Positions 1-7,789 of a stretch of DNA of 64,000 nucleotides are shown in pieces. The notes under the pieces are model-generated. The model was not told where the DNA came from and ran no database searches. It saw only the letters and a list, made by a program, of their open reading frames with translations. The translations under genes were made by a program, and so were the position numbers. Origin of the DNA: a virus. Position 1 is the stretch's first letter. Each line of letters opens with the position of its first letter. The stretch lies in IMG/VR virus record IMGVR_UViG_3300036820_000006, positions 1-64,000 of that record, one strand, 5' to 3'.

Positions 1-47
1 ACCTTCATCAGAAGGAGCGCGTTCTTCTTTGCGCGCACGTTTACGCG

Positions 48-239
48 ATGCCATTCAAATCCAAGGCGCAGCAACGCTTCATGTTCGCGGCGGAATCGCG
101 TGGGCAGCTCCCGCGCGGCATGGCAGAGCGCTGGGCGCATGCAACTCCCAGCATCCGTTCACTGCCGCAGCGTGTGAATGCGCGCGCGACTCGCAGCGCC
201 AGTGGTAAGCGCATTAGCATACGAAAAGCGCGAGGCTAA
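48..239 (+). CDS. small basic phage protein
   Basis: A 63-residue, strongly basic protein that opens MPFKSKAQQRFMFA. This opening is typical of a widespread family of small phage and plasmid proteins of unknown function. The C-terminal half is Arg/Ser-rich (RATRSASGKRISIRKARG). No Shine-Dalgarno site is obvious directly before the ATG; a GAAGGAG at 11-17 is too far upstream. It starts the run of small genes leading to the capsid genes. The family link comes from the N-terminal motif only. Confidence 0.7.
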   Translation: MPFKSKAQQRFMFAAESRGQLPRGMAERWAHATPSIRSLPQRVNARATRSASGKRISIRKARG

Positions 240-244
240 CTCCG

Positions 245-667
245 ATGGCATTCGGTCGTGGCAGTTCCGGCTCCGGTAGCAATCCCAGTAACCGCTCTGG
301 TCTTGGCATGCGCAATTCGGTCAATCTGAATCGTTTCGCGATGCGTTTCGATCCCGTTCGCCGCATCAAGCGCAGGATTACGCGCGCCCCGTTCCGCCTC
401 AATGTGAACAAGCCCGCTAAGCTAAACCTGAACGGTCCCGGAGCTTCCGGTCGCGTTAGCAAGAACAGTTCATTCTCCGCCACTGGCTCCAGCGGTACGC
501 CTTTCACACCCGGCGCGCAACGCGGTGGCGGAGTCGGCTCTCGCGTCAGCGCGACCTCTGGCGGCGGCACCGCAGGCAGCAACTCCAGCGGCGGGCGCAG
601 CTCCGGCAGCCCAGGCTCCGGCAGCTCCGGCAGCAGCTCACCCTTCGGCAGCAATGGAACCTTCTAA
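245..667 (+). CDS. low-complexity Gly/Ser/Arg-rich protein
   Basis: A 140-residue protein made almost entirely of Gly, Ser, Asn and Arg. A more ordinary basic segment (about residues 20-65) is followed by a repetitive GGGTAGSNSSGGRSSGSPG-type tail. It starts 6 bases after the preceding stop, so the two genes are probably cotranscribed. The antisense frame is also open because of the biased composition, but the sense frame fits the direction of its neighbours. Function unknown; a disordered, nucleic-acid-binding or head-associated protein is possible. Confidence 0.6.
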   Translation: MAFGRGSSGSGSNPSNRSGLGMRNSVNLNRFAMRFDPVRRIKRRITRAPFRLNVNKPAKLNLNGPGASGRVSKNSSFSATGSSGTPFTPGAQRGGGVGSRVSATSGGGTAGSNSSGGRSSGSPGSGSSGSSSPFGSNGTF

Positions 668-688
668 CTCACTTCGGCCCAGAAAACC

Positions 689-717
689 TTGACCCATCTC
701 CCCTGTGCTTGCTATTC
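689..717 (+). promoter_or_regulatory. candidate promoter TTGACC-N17-CTATTC
   Basis: TTGACC at 689-694 and CTATTC at 712-717 are separated by exactly 17 bases. They lie just after the 140-residue gene and about 60 bases before the next ATG at 776. The -35 box and the following YATCTC match the site before the capsid gene (2778). Activity is inferred. Confidence 0.4.
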
Positions 718-775
718 CTTCGCAAGACGCTGCAGCCCCGTGCTTCAGCGGAACATTACTTAGAAGGAGTCTGAG

Positions 776-913
776 ATGGCCCGCGAACACGATGGTGGCA
801 AGCACGAGCACGAGAACAAGCGTGAAGGCAAGCGCGAGATGAAGAAGCACGAAGGCCGCAAGGAAGAGAAGCGGCGCGAGAAGCGTGGCAAGGAGCGCAA
901 GGAGAAGCGCTAG
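776..913 (+). CDS. 45-residue Lys/Arg/Glu/His-rich peptide
   Basis: A short open frame of 45 residues (MAREHDGGKHEHENKREGKR..., ending KGKERKEKR-like). It is composed almost entirely of Lys, Arg, Glu and His and is predicted to form one highly charged helix. A good ribosome-binding site (AGAAGGAG, 761-768) precedes the ATG by about 7 bases, and the codon choice matches its neighbours. No hydrophobic core is present. It could be a nucleic-acid-binding or virion-packaged peptide. Function unknown. Confidence 0.6.
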   Translation: MAREHDGGKHEHENKREGKREMKKHEGRKEEKRREKRGKERKEKR

Positions 914-994
914 CATCATGTGCTAGCCGCTTCTTATTGCACCACCACCACTACCTCTCCTCCCCCTCCCCACATCGAACGAAGGAGTTCCACT

Positions 995-1222
995 ATGAAG
1001 CACGAAGCAATCGACCGGGGCGACAAGATCGCGCACGACCGTGACCTCGAAGTGAGCTACGGTCGTCACGTTCCTCAGCCTTCAACCGTCAAGGGCCACA
1101 TTGATGCGTTCGGCGAGCTGGCAGGCTCGACCGATTCCGCGATGTCGCTGGTTCCAAAGCGGGACATCACTTTCGATGACTCAATCAACGACAACCGGCA
1201 CAACCAGCCCAAGTCGCACTAA
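995..1222 (+). CDS. hypothetical 75-residue protein
   Basis: The ATG at 995 is chosen because a clear GAAGGAG site (981-987) lies 7 bases upstream. A longer in-frame extension back to 920 reads as Thr/Pro low complexity. The product is hydrophilic (MKHEAIDRGDKIAHDRDLEV...) with no recognised domain. It belongs to the set of small genes that precede the scaffold and capsid. Confidence 0.6.
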   Translation: MKHEAIDRGDKIAHDRDLEVSYGRHVPQPSTVKGHIDAFGELAGSTDSAMSLVPKRDITFDDSINDNRHNQPKSH

Positions 1223-1323
1223 CCGCGAGGAAGAGTTATCCGCTGCGGCCGACCAGCCCAGCGAACTCTTCCCCCGTGATTGCGGCTTACAACTACGCGC
1301 TCTCGCGCTAGAGAAGCTACTCA

Positions 1324-1803
1324 ATGGCCTCGTCCTCACAAGCCCCGCCGCAAGGTTCCGCGCAGCCCGCCCCGCCTAACTTTTACTCGATGGCTGGCCA
1401 GATGCGCGCTAAGGGTGGGGGCGCGGCAGCAGGGGCTGGCGCGGCAGGCGCGCAACCCGGTCAACAGCCCGGCCAGCAGCAGTCGCAACAGACTCCAGCT
1501 CAAGGCCAAGGCGCTAATCAAGATCGCATGTTCATGCAGGCGGTCACGCAGCTTCTAGACGTTTTCAAAAAGCTCGGCGACATGAAGCCGAACGGCGCGG
1601 ATGTGACCAAGTTCACGCAAGCGATGTCCGATACCGCGCATGAAATGCTCAACTCAGTCTATAAAGGCCCCGGCGCGAAAGCTGGAGGCGGCACACCTGC
1701 CGACTCAACTGGTGACATGGGCGATTCAGCATCAGCCGGGGGGCTGGGTGGTGCGGCAGCTTCGGCGGCTCCTCCGGGCGCTGCGCCGGGCGGCGTCAGC
1801 TAA
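1324..1803 (+). CDS. Ala/Gln/Gly-rich structural-module protein
   Basis: A 159-residue protein. The N-terminal part (residues 1-65) and the last 45 residues are Ala/Gly/Pro/Gln-rich. They flank a plausible helical core at about 68-115 (RMFMQAVTQLLDVFKKLGDM, then TKFTQAMSDTAHEML). A weak GAGAAG site lies before the ATG. Its place just upstream of the putative scaffold suggests a head-assembly role. I do not recognise the family. Confidence 0.6.
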   Translation: MASSSQAPPQGSAQPAPPNFYSMAGQMRAKGGGAAAGAGAAGAQPGQQPGQQQSQQTPAQGQGANQDRMFMQAVTQLLDVFKKLGDMKPNGADVTKFTQAMSDTAHEMLNSVYKGPGAKAGGGTPADSTGDMGDSASAGGLGGAAASAAPPGAAPGGVS

Positions 1804-1851
1804 AGTATAAAAAGTTCAAAGTATCCAAAGTATAAAAAGTATCCAAAGTAA
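1804..1851 (+). repeat. A+T-rich direct repeats before the scaffold gene
   Basis: A short gap in which AAAGTATAAAAAGT occurs twice and AAAGTATCC occurs twice as interleaved direct repeats. It is far more A+T-rich than its surroundings and sits just upstream of the gene at 1878. It may help promoter opening or simply be slippage-derived. Confidence 0.5.
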
Positions 1852-1877
1852 TAATCTGACAAGGGAGACCTACCACG

Positions 1878-2624
1878 ATGCAAGAACTCGAAGAACTTCT
1901 TAACCTGCTCGGCGATGACGCGGCAACTGTACGCGCAGCTTTGGACAAGCACCCGGACGCGAAGCAGCGCGTTGCTGGTGCCGAAACCGTGTTCCGCGCA
2001 TTCGTCGATGGCGATCAGACCGCGCTGGATAATTACACGCGCAACAATCCGCCTGTCGCGCGCCCAGCCGCTACCGATTCTCCCGCGCGTCTCACCGCTG
2101 CGCCCGCCACGCCCGCGCTTGACATGACTGCGCTACTCGATCAACTGGAGCAGCGCCTTGATAAGCGTTACATCCCGGCCGATAAGTTCGAGGAGCGCGC
2201 CACTCAAACCGCTGAATCGCTGCTCACTAAGAAGCAGGGCGATCTGATCGGTAGCGCTATGAAAGGCGCGGACGAAATCTACACCATTCGGGCTTCGCAT
2301 CGTGAAGAGTTCGGCTCGCAGCTCGACGGGGCGAAGTTTGAGGAGTTCCTCAAAGCCAACACTGGCAAATTCGCCAGCATCACCGATGCTTACAACGCGA
2401 TGGTCTCAGACGCGCGTACAGAAGCCAAGATCGCCAAGGGCATCGCTGAAGGCCGCGCCGCGCTTGAAACCACCAACGTGCCCGGCACCTCGCTGCCGAC
2501 TTCAGCTACGCCGCTGGGTATGATGCTGCGCGCGAATAAAGATGCTAACGCTGTAGGGCGTGGCGAACATCTGGATAAAGCTGCAGCGGCGTTTCGCTCG
2601 TTGCAGACGCAGCGCGTGAACTAA
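1878..2624 (+). CDS. putative capsid scaffolding protein
   Basis: A 248-residue protein directly upstream of the major capsid gene, where podoviruses keep the scaffold. The sequence is mostly helical and charged (MQELEELLNLLGDDAATVRAAL..., then LLDQLEQRLDKRYIPADKFEERA). An Ala/Pro linker falls near residues 62-80 and a Lys/Arg-containing C-terminus ends the protein. This is the usual build of a scaffold that is removed after assembly. A ribosome site AAGGGAG (1860-1866) precedes the ATG. The call rests on position and composition, not on a recognised motif. Confidence 0.55.
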   Translation: MQELEELLNLLGDDAATVRAALDKHPDAKQRVAGAETVFRAFVDGDQTALDNYTRNNPPVARPAATDSPARLTAAPATPALDMTALLDQLEQRLDKRYIPADKFEERATQTAESLLTKKQGDLIGSAMKGADEIYTIRASHREEFGSQLDGAKFEEFLKANTGKFASITDAYNAMVSDARTEAKIAKGIAEGRAALETTNVPGTSLPTSATPLGMMLRANKDANAVGRGEHLDKAAAAFRSLQTQRVN

Positions 2625-2627
2625 CGC

Positions 2628-2657
2628 GTATATTCGGGTATATTCACGCATATTCAC
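2628..2657 (+). repeat. three 10-bp tandem repeats (GTATATTCNN)
   Basis: Three adjacent 10-bp units (GTATATTCGG, GTATATTCAC, GCATATTCAC) begin 4 bases after the scaffold stop codon and precede the terminator at 2693. One helical turn per unit makes a protein-binding site possible. Confidence 0.45.
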
Positions 2658-2692
2658 GGCATCAGCCAACATTTACGCAACAGTTTTCTGGC

Positions 2693-2735
2693 AATGCGCA
2701 GGGTTACCTAACAAGGAACCTTGCGCATTATTTTT
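2693..2735 (+). terminator. intrinsic terminator between scaffold and capsid genes
   Basis: A 13-bp stem (2693-2705 with 2717-2729, AATGCGCAGGGTT against AACCTTGCGCATT, one G-T pair) has an 11-base loop and is followed by ATTTTTG. This is a textbook rho-independent terminator. It would cut off upstream transcription before the capsid gene, which has its own promoter-like site. Confidence 0.75.
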
Positions 2736-2777
2736 GCACGTTCGCACGCCCGATAAAAATTCTGCGCAGGAAAATCA

Positions 2778-2806
2778 TTGACCTATCTCGCCGCTTCCCG
2801 ATAAGA
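2778..2806 (+). promoter_or_regulatory. candidate capsid-gene promoter
   Basis: TTGACC at 2778-2783 is followed after 17 bases by ATAAGA (2801-2806). The site lies between the terminator and the capsid ATG at 2877. Its 17-base spacer matches the spacer of the site at 5411 in 13 positions, which suggests a shared phage promoter rather than chance. The -10 box is weak against the sigma-70 consensus. Confidence 0.45.
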
Positions 2807-2876
2807 GTTAGCGCAGAAAGGATGCTCCCCAGCACTGCGGTAGGGTTGCTGGCACAACCTTGGAGGAATAACTCTC

Positions 2877-3863
2877 ATGGCCTACACAGGCAACCAGCAG
2901 CTCTATAACGATCTCACCTCGGTCACCTACCAGTACATTCTGCCCACCGTGGAAGATGTGTACTTCAAGGTTTCCACGATCTTTCCGTTCCTGTTCCGGC
3001 CGGGCAACTTCGAAACTTTCTCCGGTACGCAGATTCAGGTACCGATTCAGTACGCGCCACTCAAGGGCGGACCCACGGTAGATGGCGGAACTTTTGATAT
3101 CTCCTACGCGGAAACCGAAACCGCGATGGTGTTCACGCCGAAGGAATACTACACCTCCGTCACTCTCAGCAGGCAGCGCATCGCGCTCAACCAGGGTGAA
3201 GCCGCAGCTATGAGCTACGTGCAGATCAAGATGACCAACTTGTATCAGTCGATGATGCAGTATCTCGCACAAGATACCTTCCGCGATGGTCAGGGTACTG
3301 TCTCGGGCGTGAACGCGCTCGACGGCTTGCTTGCTGCGTGTGACGATGGCACCAACTACCCGCAGTATGGCGGTCTCGCCCGCTCGGGCATCGGCACCGG
3401 CCCCAACGCAGGCATCAATGGCTACTACCAGGCAGTGAATGCGCCGATCAGCGTTCAAATCCTGCAGGCAGCCATCGGTAACGGCTCGTTCGGCAATGTG
3501 CAGCCGAACCTGATGTTCACCACGCAGAACATCTGGGACACTCTCTGGCTGAGAATGTTCCCGGCGCAGCGCATCATGGACGAGGACCCCGGCGTCACCT
3601 CGTTCGGCCCCGCCTCGCTGAAGTTCTACGGCAACAAGCGCATCATGGTTGACCAGTACATCAGCTCTGGCTATGTATTTGGTGTCCGTGATGAGTTCCT
3701 CAAGGCTTACGTAGTCGAGGACCCGCTGTTCCAGTTCGGCTTCACCGGGTTCAAGGAGCTGCCTGACTCAGTTGACGGAGCCGGTCAGACCATGTTCCTC
3801 GGTGACATCGTGTACGCGCAGCCCAGGGTCAGCTTCATCCTCTCGGCCGTGCAGAACACCTAA
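2877..3863 (+). CDS. major capsid protein
   Basis: A 328-residue protein in the expected place after the scaffold, with its own terminator upstream, a candidate promoter and a strong GGAGG site. The N-terminal region (YILPTVEDVYFKVSTIFPFLF) and the C-terminal part (KFYGNKRIMVDQYISSGYVF) resemble HK97-fold major capsid proteins of podovirus-like phages: an N-arm, a mixed alpha/beta body, and a beta-rich end listing assay-like 'DPLFQFGFTGF' segments. A long hairpin follows the gene at 3872. The assignment is from family resemblance and gene order. Confidence 0.75.
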   Translation: MAYTGNQQLYNDLTSVTYQYILPTVEDVYFKVSTIFPFLFRPGNFETFSGTQIQVPIQYAPLKGGPTVDGGTFDISYAETETAMVFTPKEYYTSVTLSRQRIALNQGEAAAMSYVQIKMTNLYQSMMQYLAQDTFRDGQGTVSGVNALDGLLAACDDGTNYPQYGGLARSGIGTGPNAGINGYYQAVNAPISVQILQAAIGNGSFGNVQPNLMFTTQNIWDTLWLRMFPAQRIMDEDPGVTSFGPASLKFYGNKRIMVDQYISSGYVFGVRDEFLKAYVVEDPLFQFGFTGFKELPDSVDGAGQTMFLGDIVYAQPRVSFILSAVQNT

Positions 3864-3871
3864 GCAGCAAA

Positions 3872-3918
3872 GAGGTGGGAGGGGGAGTCCGCAGTCGGGT
3901 CCACTCTCCTTCCACCTC
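3872..3918 (+). terminator. strong hairpin after the capsid gene
   Basis: GAGGTGGGAGGGGGAGT (3872-3888) pairs imperfectly with ACTCTCCTTCCACCTC (3903-3918). There is no U-tract, so it is more likely a partial terminator or an mRNA-stabilising hairpin that sets high capsid expression over downstream genes. Confidence 0.5.
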
Positions 3919-3976
3919 CGTAGTGCAACCGGTCTGGGCCGTCCTAAAGCGCCTGTAGTAAACGGAGGTTCACCTC

Positions 3977-4555
3977 ATGTACACACCTTATGTTCGCATC
4001 TCTACCGGCAACCCCTACACCGTTCTCGACACGGTAGCGCGCAACCCCGTGGGCAGCATCTATTCGCCTCCGGTGAATGAGAGCTTGCCTCTTAGCACGA
4101 AGGGTCTGGGAGCGCAGCCGGTTTACAAGTACGTCTACTACAACTCGACGGCGAATCCTGCGCCTGTGGCCGCGCCTGCTCCGGTTTACTGGACGGATGA
4201 AACATTCACTACAGTTTCTGGAGTGGCGACCGAAGCTTTGTCAGTCACACTAGGCGTGTGCATTGCTGGTTACCTTCTGCCCAATAGCACAGCTATCTCT
4301 GGTCTCACTGCCGCTGAGCTGAATCAGAGCTACTGCTTTATCCAGATCGGTGGTTTGCTTGTTGGAGCGTACGCAGGCGGCTCCGCAGGCGCAGTTGGAG
4401 ATGTCATCTCTGGCGCAGCCACAGGCAACTGGTCTTATACTGCAGCCACTACTGTAGCTGCTACCAACAAAATCCTTGGTATTCAGTTGACTGCACAAGC
4501 AAGTTCTACCTTTGACGTGTTGGTTGGCGGTTACCAGACCTTCTGGGGGAGCTAA
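3977..4555 (+). CDS. putative head accessory/decoration protein
   Basis: A 192-residue protein right after the capsid gene, with a good CGGAGGT site. It has few charged residues and is rich in Ala, Gly, Thr and Val, with regular beta-like stretches (GVATEALSVTLGVCIAGYLL, TNKILGIQLTAQASS). This suits a capsid-surface protein. Its stop overlaps the next start by one base (TAATG). No family is recognised. Confidence 0.55.
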   Translation: MYTPYVRISTGNPYTVLDTVARNPVGSIYSPPVNESLPLSTKGLGAQPVYKYVYYNSTANPAPVAAPAPVYWTDETFTTVSGVATEALSVTLGVCIAGYLLPNSTAISGLTAAELNQSYCFIQIGGLLVGAYAGGSAGAVGDVISGAATGNWSYTAATTVAATNKILGIQLTAQASSTFDVLVGGYQTFWGS

Positions 4556-4947
4556 TGAGCTGTAATTTTTTCATTCAGAAGTTCACGTTCGAAAGTCAAA
4601 CAGCTTCCATTAGCGCGACCACGTTGTTCACACCAACGTCAGACGGAGACTTCTTAATACAAGTGACTGGAGATATCTTTGGACACGATAGCGGTGGGGA
4701 TACTTCCAGTCTGTCAGGCACAATAGCATGGACTGCCAACGATATTGACTACCAATGGCAGTTGAACATCATAAATACCTATGGAAATGCATCTCCCTTG
4801 AACTATGTATGGGAATCTCAACAAGGGACGTTCACCATTCACGCTAAGGCCGGACAGGCGGTTGCATTGACTACCTCATGGTTTCCCGTGGGTTCTCCTG
4901 TAGGCAGTCAGTATTATGACCTGTACATAACCATTTCTGGCGGCTAA
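4555..4947 (+). CDS. hypothetical beta-rich structural protein
   Basis: A 130-residue protein translationally coupled to the preceding gene. The alternating hydrophobic pattern (TPTSDGDFLIQVTGDIFG, DLYITISGG at the end) suggests a compact beta-sandwich, as in head fibres or decoration proteins. Codon use is more A+T-rich than the capsid gene, so it may be a recent acquisition. Function inferred from position only. Confidence 0.5.
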   Translation: MSCNFFIQKFTFESQTASISATTLFTPTSDGDFLIQVTGDIFGHDSGGDTSSLSGTIAWTANDIDYQWQLNIINTYGNASPLNYVWESQQGTFTIHAKAGQAVALTTSWFPVGSPVGSQYYDLYITISGG

Positions 4948-4960
4948 GGAGAACTAATTT

Positions 4961-5281
4961 ATGTCGATCACTTGGAAAGAAGGCGCTGACACTCGCCAGA
5001 ACATCGGGTTCTCGTGGATTCAACAGGAGAACTTGGCGACTTTCAGCAGCTCGGACTACGTGCTTGGTGGCTATCTGGTCAACCCAGCCGCGTTCGGCTT
5101 TGGCGTGCTGCATGGCTTCACAGTCATCGGTACTAACGGTACGCCCTCGGGCTACTGGTGGAGCTGCAACAAGGTCAACACCACAACTTACTACCTAATG
5201 GCATGGACCGGCGCGAGCCAAGCTTCTGCCAGCACGGATTTCTCCGCGCTCACGCTCAGCATTCTAGGCTACGGTTTCTAA
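4961..5281 (+). CDS. hypothetical structural-module protein
   Basis: A 106-residue protein with a strong AAGGAGA site before the ATG. It is rich in Gly, Trp and Tyr (SGYWWSCNKVNTTTYYLMAW), as in small virion surface proteins. It is the last gene before the terminator at 5330, so it closes the capsid transcription unit. Not recognised. Confidence 0.5.
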   Translation: MSITWKEGADTRQNIGFSWIQQENLATFSSSDYVLGGYLVNPAAFGFGVLHGFTVIGTNGTPSGYWWSCNKVNTTTYYLMAWTGASQASASTDFSALTLSILGYGF

Positions 5282-5329
5282 TTCAACGTTACCCCAACCT
5301 TGGTCGTGCGCCTGCTCCGCCGCCAAGCC

Positions 5330-5387
5330 GAACCCCAGCCCCGTGTCAGTTCCTTCTCCCTCTGACCTTGGCTGGGGTTCTGGTTTT
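5330..5387 (+). terminator. intrinsic terminator closing the capsid operon
   Basis: A perfect 11-bp stem, GAACCCCAGCC (5330-5340) with GGCTGGGGTTC (5370-5380), has an inner GTCAG/CTGAC pair (5345-5349 with 5362-5366). It is followed by TGGTTTT. Confidence 0.75.
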
Positions 5388-5410
5388 CTGCTGCGGATAT
5401 GCGGATTCTG

Positions 5411-5439
5411 ATGACTTATCTTGCTGCCTCGCGTTAGAG
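5411..5439 (+). promoter_or_regulatory. candidate promoter related to the capsid-gene site
   Basis: ATGACT (5411-5416), 17 bases, then TTAGAG (5434-5439), right after the terminator. The spacer (tatcttgctgcctcgcg) agrees with the capsid promoter spacer (tatctcgccgcttcccg) at 13 of 17 bases. Confidence 0.4.
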
Positions 5440-5506
5440 TGTGCGCGTAACGTTATAGGAGCCTGCCATCCCTGTTGTTCCGCCAGTACCGATTACCAAT
5501 CAAGTA

Positions 5507-6499
5507 TTGCCGAACCCCGGCGTGCTTCCTTATGTACAACAACAAAATTTTGGGCAAATGGTTGGCACAGTATTGTCCAGCAACCCTGCTTATGACTCAG
5601 AGACCGCCAAAGTTTCCTTAAATTCTCATATCCGCAAAATCTACGACCGCCGCACCTGGTACGGCCTGATGGTGCGCGGCCAAATCCAAACTACCGGCTT
5701 CATTCAAGGTGGCCAAGCCACGCTCACTACCAATAGCAAATCTGTCCAAGGTATCAACACAACTTGGACCCCCGCTATTATCGGCATGCAATTCCGCATC
5801 GGCTACAACACGCCGATGTACACCATCACCGGCTTGGATCAAACCGCGCAGGTTATCACGCTAGAACTCCCTTGGGGCGGCGTCAACTACACCGGTGTCG
5901 GCTATATCATCTCGCAGAACTACTTCTCCCCCGGCCCGAATATCAAATATCTCCACACCGCGCGCAATATGATGCAAGCGTGGCGGCTACACCTCGACCT
6001 CAATCAGCAATCACTCGATACTATCGATCCGTGGCGCATGAATACCTTCCAGCCTTGTGCGCTTGCGCAGATGCCGCCTGGCGCGAACGGTCAGTACATG
6101 GTCGAGCTATGGCCTACGCCTGCGATCATCCAAGCGCTACCATTTATCGCGTGCGTACAGCCGCCCAACCTCGTCGCCGATACCGACTCTATTGCCACTT
6201 ATATTCGCACGGACATTCTTGTTAAATTCGGCCAAGCTGACGCCTTGGTGTGGCGTGGCCCTAAACAAAATCCCTACTATGACATGATGGAGTCGCAACG
6301 GTTACGCAACGAGGCTGAGCAGGAGCTACGAGTGCTAGAGAGCAAAGACGAGGACTTGTATCGTCAATCCTTGATTTTTGAATACGAGCAAATGCGCTGG
6401 GCTCCTGATCCTTGGTCATTCGCGAGCGGCATGGGCGGCGCGAATTATGCTATCAATCATGGGATAGCTTCCGGGCCGGGCACCGGCTGGGGCTTCTAG
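5507..6499 (+). CDS. putative head-tail adaptor protein
   Basis: A protein of about 330 residues. The beta-rich N-terminal half (QATLTTNSKSVQGINTTW, VITLELPWGGVNYTGVGY) leads into a helical C-terminal half (ADALVWRGPKQNPYYDMMES, NEAEQELRVLESKDEDLYR), as in podovirus adaptor or gatekeeper proteins. The start is doubtful. The TTG at 5507 has no ribosome site. The frame stays open to 5459, and the only Shine-Dalgarno (TAGGAG, 5456-5461) sits 6 bases before an in-frame ATC at 5468. Initiation at ATC, or a point change from ATG, should be considered; the product would then be 343 residues. Confidence 0.6.
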   Translation: MPNPGVLPYVQQQNFGQMVGTVLSSNPAYDSETAKVSLNSHIRKIYDRRTWYGLMVRGQIQTTGFIQGGQATLTTNSKSVQGINTTWTPAIIGMQFRIGYNTPMYTITGLDQTAQVITLELPWGGVNYTGVGYIISQNYFSPGPNIKYLHTARNMMQAWRLHLDLNQQSLDTIDPWRMNTFQPCALAQMPPGANGQYMVELWPTPAIIQALPFIACVQPPNLVADTDSIATYIRTDILVKFGQADALVWRGPKQNPYYDMMESQRLRNEAEQELRVLESKDEDLYRQSLIFEYEQMRWAPDPWSFASGMGGANYAINHGIASGPGTGWGF

Positions 6500-6516
6500 G
6501 GAGAAGGAGCTGCGCA

Positions 6517-6999
6517 ATGCCAGCACTATGCACATCCTGCGGTCAGTCATCTGCACGCTACACACTGAAATTCTTCGGGGGTGGCACGCAAACCGTCTGC
6601 CACAAATGTGAACATCCAACTGAACGCCCAGCAGCGGTAGTCGCTAATCTGTTTGCAGGCGACGGTTTGGTGATGCAGCACGCTACCGATGAGCTAGGCA
6701 AACCGCTGCGTGCGACTTCGATGCGCGAGCTGCGCGAGCTGGAGAAGCGTTACCACTTCTCGTCCACCATCGCCGAAACCGACGAAGCCAATTTCAACTG
6801 CCCGCCGCCGCCGCGCATCACTGACCCGTTTGAGCAAATGACCAAGGACGGCAAATGGCTTTACCCTGATGTGGCTGAGCGCATGCTCAAAGAAATGCGC
6901 CAGAATGGCGAGCTGATTGAGCCCAAGCGTGACAAGCTGATCCAGCGCGATCCATTAGCGGAAGCGCGTCGCATGCAAGAGCTGACCGGTAGGCGCTAA
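6517..6999 (+). CDS. zinc-ribbon hypothetical protein
   Basis: A 160-residue protein; the ATG at 6517 follows a GAGAAGGAG site. The N-terminus carries two Cys pairs, CTSC (residues 5-8) and CHKC (about 28-31), spaced like a zinc ribbon. The rest is helical and charged, with no catalytic signature (RATSMRELRELEKRYHF, KMRQ-type repeats near the end). The role is unknown; such ribbons usually bind nucleic acid or protein. A bidirectional terminator follows. Confidence 0.6.
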   Translation: MPALCTSCGQSSARYTLKFFGGGTQTVCHKCEHPTERPAAVVANLFAGDGLVMQHATDELGKPLRATSMRELRELEKRYHFSSTIAETDEANFNCPPPPRITDPFEQMTKDGKWLYPDVAERMLKEMRQNGELIEPKRDKLIQRDPLAEARRMQELTGRR

Positions 7000-7030
7000 G
7001 CCACAACAAATCTACGATCACTAGACGCTA

Positions 7031-7060
7031 GAAAGGGAGAGCATAGTCGCTCTCCCTTTC
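7031..7060. terminator. hairpin terminator between convergent genes
   Basis: A perfect 12-bp stem, GAAAGGGAGAGC with GCTCTCCCTTTC, and a 6-base loop. It lies between the 3' ends of a rightward gene (6999) and a leftward gene (7094), so it can serve both. Confidence 0.7.
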
Positions 7061-7093
7061 TGCTTGCAAGCGTCCGCTTCTTTCAGCTCAGCA

Positions 7094-7657
7094 CTAAGGC
7101 GTAGGCGTCGAAAATTGAACTGCGATGCTTTGCGTCAACTGCTGCGGAGGCACTACACCGTTCACCAGCACGGTGAACTGCTGGTTCCACGTACTGACCG
7201 CGCCATCGCTATCTGTGACAGTGCAGCTCGCCGTGCCGACTACTGCACCGTTGGTGCTTGCAGCCACCGCAGTACACGTTGCGGTCACGCCATCCGAGTT
7301 CAACGTGACTGTAGCGCTGGGATCATTAAAACTGAAGCTGGCATTGCTGACCGTGCCGCCTGACGGCGTTACGCCATCCGCAGCCAGCGGTTGAATGGTG
7401 GCGGTTGAGGTTTGTCCTACATTAAACACGAGTGCGTTGTCGGCCATGATAGAGTCTCCTGTGGAATTGCTGAATTGAATTGCGATTTCGTGGGTGATCG
7501 TGCGGGGTTTGACGTAGCTGAGAATCTCTCGCAAGGTCCAGAGAATCTCTCTGAGTAGCCATACCTCTGATTCGAGCTGAGCAGGAGATGGCAGTGGCTG
7601 TGGTTGTGGCGGTGAATGGTGATGATGGTGTTCATGGCGACCGAACCAATCCAGCAT
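7094..7657 (-). CDS. lone leftward protein with Ig-like domain
   Basis: A 187-residue protein, the only leftward gene in the structural block. A strong AAAGGGAGG site precedes its ATG. The N-terminus has a His run (residues 8-14) and a Pro/Gln stretch, then a helix (LLREILWTLREILSYVK). Residues 70-170 form a bacterial-Ig-like repeat (GQTSTATIQPLAADGVTPSG, SATVTLNSDGVTATCTAV). Such domains on phage particles usually bind carbohydrate. Its orientation suggests an independently acquired cargo gene. Confidence 0.65.
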   Translation of the reverse strand: MLDWFGRHEHHHHHSPPQPQPLPSPAQLESEVWLLREILWTLREILSYVKPRTITHEIAIQFSNSTGDSIMADNALVFNVGQTSTATIQPLAADGVTPSGGTVSNASFSFNDPSATVTLNSDGVTATCTAVAASTNGAVVGTASCTVTDSDGAVSTWNQQFTVLVNGVVPPQQLTQSIAVQFSTPTP

Positions 7658-7789
7658 CTCGGAGGCCCTCCCTTTGCGTTAGAGCATAGCCTTGCTCCCA
7701 CTTACAACTCAACCATCTTCCGTACATTCGCGTAAAAATATCGACATCAGCCGCCTCTCTCCTGTACGCTACCCGCGCGAGGTTCTCTC

